From an uncultured Clostridia bacterium (lineage in GTDB: Bacteria > Bacillota > Clostridia > Peptostreptococcales > Anaerovoracaceae): 10,062 nucleotides of DNA. The stretch lies in assembly GCA_934255435.1 (NCBI GenBank), contig CAKQNZ010000068.1, forward strand, positions 1-10,062, given 5' to 3'. The translations under genes were made by a program, and so were the position numbers. A model generated the notes under the pieces. That model did no database searches. It worked only from the letters and a program-made list of their open reading frames with translations, and was not told the origin of the DNA. Of this stretch, positions 7,115-10,062 are shown piece by piece; positions within the stretch are counted from its first letter, which is position 1; each line of letters opens with the position of its first letter.

Positions 7115-7130
7115 AAAAGTTTCATATGAT

Positions 7131-7154
7131 AAAACGTGGCGAAGCCACTTTTGT
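7131..7154 (+). terminator. Weak terminator-like hairpin just before the leuA ribosome binding site
   Basis: GTGGC (7136-7140) and GCCAC (7144-7148) form a 5 bp stem with a GAA loop, preceded by AAAA and followed by TTTTGTT. The AAAA/TTTT pair can extend the stem past a bulged C. The T-tract is interrupted, so termination would be inefficient; it may simply be another unit of the hairpin-rich insertion. Confidence 0.25.
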
Positions 7155-7194
7155 TCTAACAGATGATACAGTAATCAGGAGGAATGAACGGATC

Positions 7195-8895
7195 ATGAAA
7201 AATTATCAGAAATACCAGGTGGGATATTTCCCGCCGTCAGCCGGATATACCAGCTGGGTGAACAGGGATCATATCGAGAAGGCGCCTGCATGGTGCAGCG
7301 TGGATCTCAGAGACGGCAACCAGGCCCTCATAGTTCCAATGAGCCTTGAAGAAAAGGTGGAATTTTTCAAATACCTGGTGAAGATCGGTTTCAAGGAGAT
7401 CGAAGTGGGATTTCCAGCAGCATCGGAGACTGAATACCAGTTCCTCAGGAAACTCATTGACGACGGTCTGATCCCGGACGATGTGACAGTCCAGGTGCTG
7501 ACACAGTCCAGGAAACACATAATAAAGAAGACTTTTGATTCGCTCAGGGGTGTGAAGAATGCAGTGGTGCATCTTTACAACTCGACTTCCCTGGCTCAGC
7601 GTGAACAGGTTTTCAAAAAGGAAAGACCTGAGATCATAAAGATCGCAACGGACGGAGCGAAGCTTATCAAGGAGTATGCAGCGAAATTCCCTGAGACGAA
7701 TTTTTCCTTCGAATATTCTCCGGAGAGTTTCACCGGCACGGAGCTTGATTTTGCAGCGGAGATCTGCAATGAAGTCATAGATATATGGGAGCCGACTCCT
7801 GAGAACAAAGTCATAATCAACCTGCCGAGCACAGTGGAGATGTCCATGCCGCATGTCTACGCATCGCAGATCGAATACATGTGTGCTAATCTCCACAATA
7901 GAGAGAATCTGATCATCTCGCTGCATCCTCACAACGATAGAGGTACTGCCGTGGCAGATGCGGAGCTGGGTCTGCTGGCAGGCGGAGACAGGATAGAAGG
8001 TACGCTCTTCGGCAACGGAGAGAGGACAGGCAATGTGGATGTCGTCACACTGGCCATGAACATGTTCTCCCACGGCGTGGATCCTGAGCTGGACTTTTCC
8101 AATATGCCGGAGGTGGTGGAGACCTACGAGAAGTACACCGACCTCGAGGTGCATCCGAGACAGCCGTACGGCGGACAGCTGGTGTTCGCAGCGTTCTCAG
8201 GATCGCATCAGGATGCTATCGCCAAGGGTATGAAGTGGCGTAAAGAAAAGAACCTGGACAAGTGGACAGTGCCGTATCTGCCTATCGATCCGCAGGATGT
8301 GGGCAGAGAATACGAAGCGGACGTCATCAGGATCAACAGCCAGTCCGGCAAGGGCGGCGTGGCATATATCCTGGAGCAGAACTTCGGATATGCAGTGCCT
8401 CAGCAGATGAGAGAAGAGATCGGCTACATGGTGAAGGATATCTCCGACAGAGAGCACAAGGAGCTTTCGCCGGTGGAAGTCTACAGAGCTTTTGCAAAGG
8501 AATATGTGAATGTATTCGATCCTATCGACATCACAGACGCTACATTCGAGAAGGCTTCGGACTACAGATCCAACGACGGAATGATCGCAAGGATCAGGGT
8601 CCGCATAGCGAAGGACGAGTACGAGCTTGAGGCTGTGGGCAACGGCAGACTTGACGCTATCAGTAATGCGCTGAAACTGTCGCCTTACAGGTTCAGCTAC
8701 AACTTCCTGACGTACTCCGAGCATGCGCTTTCATCGGATTCACATGCAAAGGCTGCAGCCTATGTATGTATAGAAGATGAAGACAAAAATGTATTCTGGG
8801 GCGTAGGTATCCATGAGGATATCATACTGGCGTCGGTGAACGCTCTGGTAAGTGCGCTGAACAGACAGAACAGACAGGATCACTTCGTTGAATAG
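7195..8895 (+). CDS. leuA: 2-isopropylmalate synthase, long LeuA2 type
   Basis: LeuA condenses acetyl-CoA with 2-ketoisovalerate, the first committed step of leucine synthesis. The 566-residue protein belongs to the long branch related to fungal and actinobacterial enzymes. The N-terminal TIM barrel contains APAWCSVDLRDGNQALIVPMS (30-50), EEKVEFFKYLVKIGFKEIEVGFPAAS, the metal-binding LHPHNDRG with H244 and H246 and the GNGERTGN segment (273-280). A linker follows, then a C-terminal LeuA regulatory domain (roughly 430-560) expected to mediate leucine feedback inhibition. The start MKNYQKYQVGYFPP is chosen because it aligns with family N-termini and AGGAGG (7177-7182) lies 12 nt upstream, a slightly long spacing. 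An in-frame ATG at 7126 would add 23 residues but lies at the repeat edge without a good ribosome binding site. It follows the leucine T-box leader and precedes leuC by 48 bp. Confidence 0.97.
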   Translation: MKNYQKYQVGYFPPSAGYTSWVNRDHIEKAPAWCSVDLRDGNQALIVPMSLEEKVEFFKYLVKIGFKEIEVGFPAASETEYQFLRKLIDDGLIPDDVTVQVLTQSRKHIIKKTFDSLRGVKNAVVHLYNSTSLAQREQVFKKERPEIIKIATDGAKLIKEYAAKFPETNFSFEYSPESFTGTELDFAAEICNEVIDIWEPTPENKVIINLPSTVEMSMPHVYASQIEYMCANLHNRENLIISLHPHNDRGTAVADAELGLLAGGDRIEGTLFGNGERTGNVDVVTLAMNMFSHGVDPELDFSNMPEVVETYEKYTDLEVHPRQPYGGQLVFAAFSGSHQDAIAKGMKWRKEKNLDKWTVPYLPIDPQDVGREYEADVIRINSQSGKGGVAYILEQNFGYAVPQQMREEIGYMVKDISDREHKELSPVEVYRAFAKEYVNVFDPIDITDATFEKASDYRSNDGMIARIRVRIAKDEYELEAVGNGRLDAISNALKLSPYRFSYNFLTYSEHALSSDSHAKAAAYVCIEDEDKNVFWGVGIHEDIILASVNALVSALNRQNRQDHFVE

Positions 8896-8943
8896 ACGGA
8901 GCATGATCTATAGTATATAAATGTAAAACAGGAGGAAACAGAT

Positions 8944-10062
8944 ATGGGAATGACAATGACACAGAAGATCCTGGCAGCTCATGCAGGTCTCGACAGTGTG
9001 GTTGCCGGACAGCTCATCAGGGCTGACCTGGACATGGTGCTGGGCAATGACATCACAACGCCGGTAGCTGTGAACGAGTTCGAGAAAGCAGGATTTGACG
9101 GAATATTCAACAGAGAAAAGATATCGCTGGTAATGGACCACTTCACGCCGAACAAGGACATCAAGGCGGCAGAACAGTGTATGAAATGCCGTACCTTTGC
9201 AAAGAGATTCGATGTGGAGAATTTCTTCGATGTAGGCAGGATGGGTATCGAGCATGCACTGCTGCCTGAGCAGGGTCTCGTAAAGGCGGGAGACTGTATC
9301 ATCGGTGCAGATTCGCACACATGCACATACGGAGCACTGGGAGCATTTTCTACAGGAGTGGGGAGCACTGACATGGCTGCCGGTATGGCTACCGGCCAGG
9401 CGTGGTTCAAGATCCCTGAGGCTATAAAGTTCAATCTTAAGGGAAGCCTTTCGAAAAACGTGACAGGCAAGGACGTGATACTCCACATCATCGGCATGAT
9501 CGGTGTGGATGGCGCTCTGTACAAGTCGATGGAATTCATGGGCGAGGGCCTTAAGAACCTTTCCATGGATGACAGGCTCTGCATCGCTAACATGGCCATC
9601 GAGGCAGGCGCCAAGAACGGCATCTTCATGGTGGACGAAGTGACTGAGAAGTATATGACTGGCAGAGTAAAGGGTGAATGGAAAGTTTACGCTCCGGACG
9701 ATGATGCTGAATATGCAGCTGAGTACGATATCGACCTCAGCGCACTGAAGCCGACGGTTTCGTTCCCGCATCTGCCTGAAAACACGAAAACTATAGATGA
9801 AGTGGGCGATGTGCCGATCCAGCAGGTAGTCATCGGATCATGTACCAACGGCAGACTTGAGGACATGGCTCTGGCAGCTGAGATCCTGAAGGGCAGGAAG
9901 GTGCACGAGGATGTCAGAGCCATCATTATACCGGCTACACAGCAGATATACAAGGACTGCATCAGGGAAGGATATCTGGACATATTCATCGATGCAGGCT
10001 GCGTTGTTTCGACACCGACCTGCGGACCATGTCTCGGAGGCCACATGGGTATACTGGCTGAG
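8944..10062 (+). CDS. leuC: 3-isopropylmalate dehydratase large subunit (partial, 3' end outside window)
   Basis: LeuC with the small subunit LeuD isomerises 2-isopropylmalate to 3-isopropylmalate through 2-isopropylmaleate, using a [4Fe-4S] cluster. The 373 visible codons start [15 protein letters not shown] and lack only the C-terminal tail of the roughly 420-residue aconitase-superfamily type. Diagnostic segments are [34 protein letters not shown], and the cluster ligands C300 in IGSCTNGR and C360 and C363 in [14 protein letters not shown] (8930-8935) stands 8 nt before the chosen ATG; other ATG codons two and four residues later are less well spaced. It follows leuA by 48 bp with no terminator between, so the two are probably one T-box-controlled transcript. 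leuD and leuB would be expected beyond the window. Confidence 0.97.
   Translation, partial: MGMTMTQKILAAHAGLDSVVAGQLIRADLDMVLGNDITTPVAVNEFEKAGFDGIFNREKISLVMDHFTPNKDIKAAEQCMKCRTFAKRFDVENFFDVGRMGIEHALLPEQGLVKAGDCIIGADSHTCTYGALGAFSTGVGSTDMAAGMATGQAWFKIPEAIKFNLKGSLSKNVTGKDVILHIIGMIGVDGALYKSMEFMGEGLKNLSMDDRLCIANMAIEAGAKNGIFMVDEVTEKYMTGRVKGEWKVYAPDDDAEYAAEYDIDLSALKPTVSFPHLPENTKTIDEVGDVPIQQVVIGSCTNGRLEDMALAAEILKGRKVHEDVRAIIIPATQQIYKDCIREGYLDIFIDAGCVVSTPTCGPCLGGHMGILAE

Larger units (their letters stand above)
6777..7125. repeat. Hairpin-dense, repeat-bounded stretch, possible non-autonomous element
   Basis: No gene is supported in this stretch between the T-box terminator and leuA. It starts and ends with two direct copies of one palindromic repeat and contains at least four further near-perfect hairpins: CCAAATC/GATTTGG (6874-6890), CCGGCT/AGCCGG (6915-6928), ATTGCTG/CAGCAAT (7009-7027) and GTGTGCAA/TTGCACAC (7030-7064, with a nested GAGC/GCTC). 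TTTCATA occurs at 6774-6780 and 7120-7126 and could be a target duplication or chance. A 72-codon minus-strand frame (6776-6994) is made of these repeats and is not considered a gene. The content looks like a MITE- or REP-type insertion in the leu leader; no known family was identified. Confidence 0.45.

Noticed and set aside
7237..8154. 305-codon minus-strand open frame
   Set aside because: Antisense to leuA, with His/Leu/Arg-rich shadow composition and no recognisable domain.
8908..9771. 287-codon minus-strand open frame
   Set aside because: Antisense to leuC, which has complete Fe-S and active-site motifs on the other strand.

Overview
The window looks like a chromosomal stretch of a low-to-moderate GC Bacillota, probably class Clostridia. 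The evidence is a canonical T-box leader, strong AGGAGG-type ribosome binding sites, frequent AGA/AGG arginine codons and clostridial-style Ilv/Leu proteins. Genus cannot be fixed from sequence alone. Almost everything recognisable belongs to branched-chain amino acid synthesis.

Minus strand, positions 1-4922: an ilvB-ilvN-ilvC-ilvD cluster, with ilvD cut by the window start. It encodes acetohydroxyacid synthase (large and small subunits), ketol-acid reductoisomerase and dihydroxyacid dehydratase, the shared Ile/Val route that also supplies 2-ketoisovalerate for leucine. A promoter with an overlapping perfect inverted repeat lies upstream of ilvB. ilvB and ilvN are tightly coupled (13 bp gap), ilvC follows after 52 bp, and ilvD follows after a 226 bp hairpin-rich spacer that ends in a U-run on the transcribed strand.

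Positions 4923-6344: the gene-poor ilvB upstream region, then two small minus-strand genes. These are a NimA-like pyridoxamine-5'-phosphate-oxidase-fold flavoprotein with its own promoter and terminator, and a short XRE-type helix-turn-helix regulator.

Plus strand, 6480-10062: a perfect-consensus promoter, a complete T-box riboswitch leader (best specifier reading CUC, Leu) with terminator, then about 350 bp of unusual hairpin-dense DNA bounded by two copies of a palindromic repeat, then leuA (long, LeuA2-type 2-isopropylmalate synthase) and leuC (isopropylmalate dehydratase large subunit, cut by the window end). The leu arm uses 2-ketoisovalerate made by the ilv arm. The two arms are transcribed divergently and appear to be controlled differently: tRNA-sensing attenuation for leu, and promoter/operator control (possibly CodY-like) for ilv.

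The biosynthetic genes are ordinary. The less explained parts are the repeat-bounded insertion between the leuA T-box terminator and leuA, with its own terminator-like hairpins, and the structured ilvC-ilvD spacer. No wholly new system is evident.
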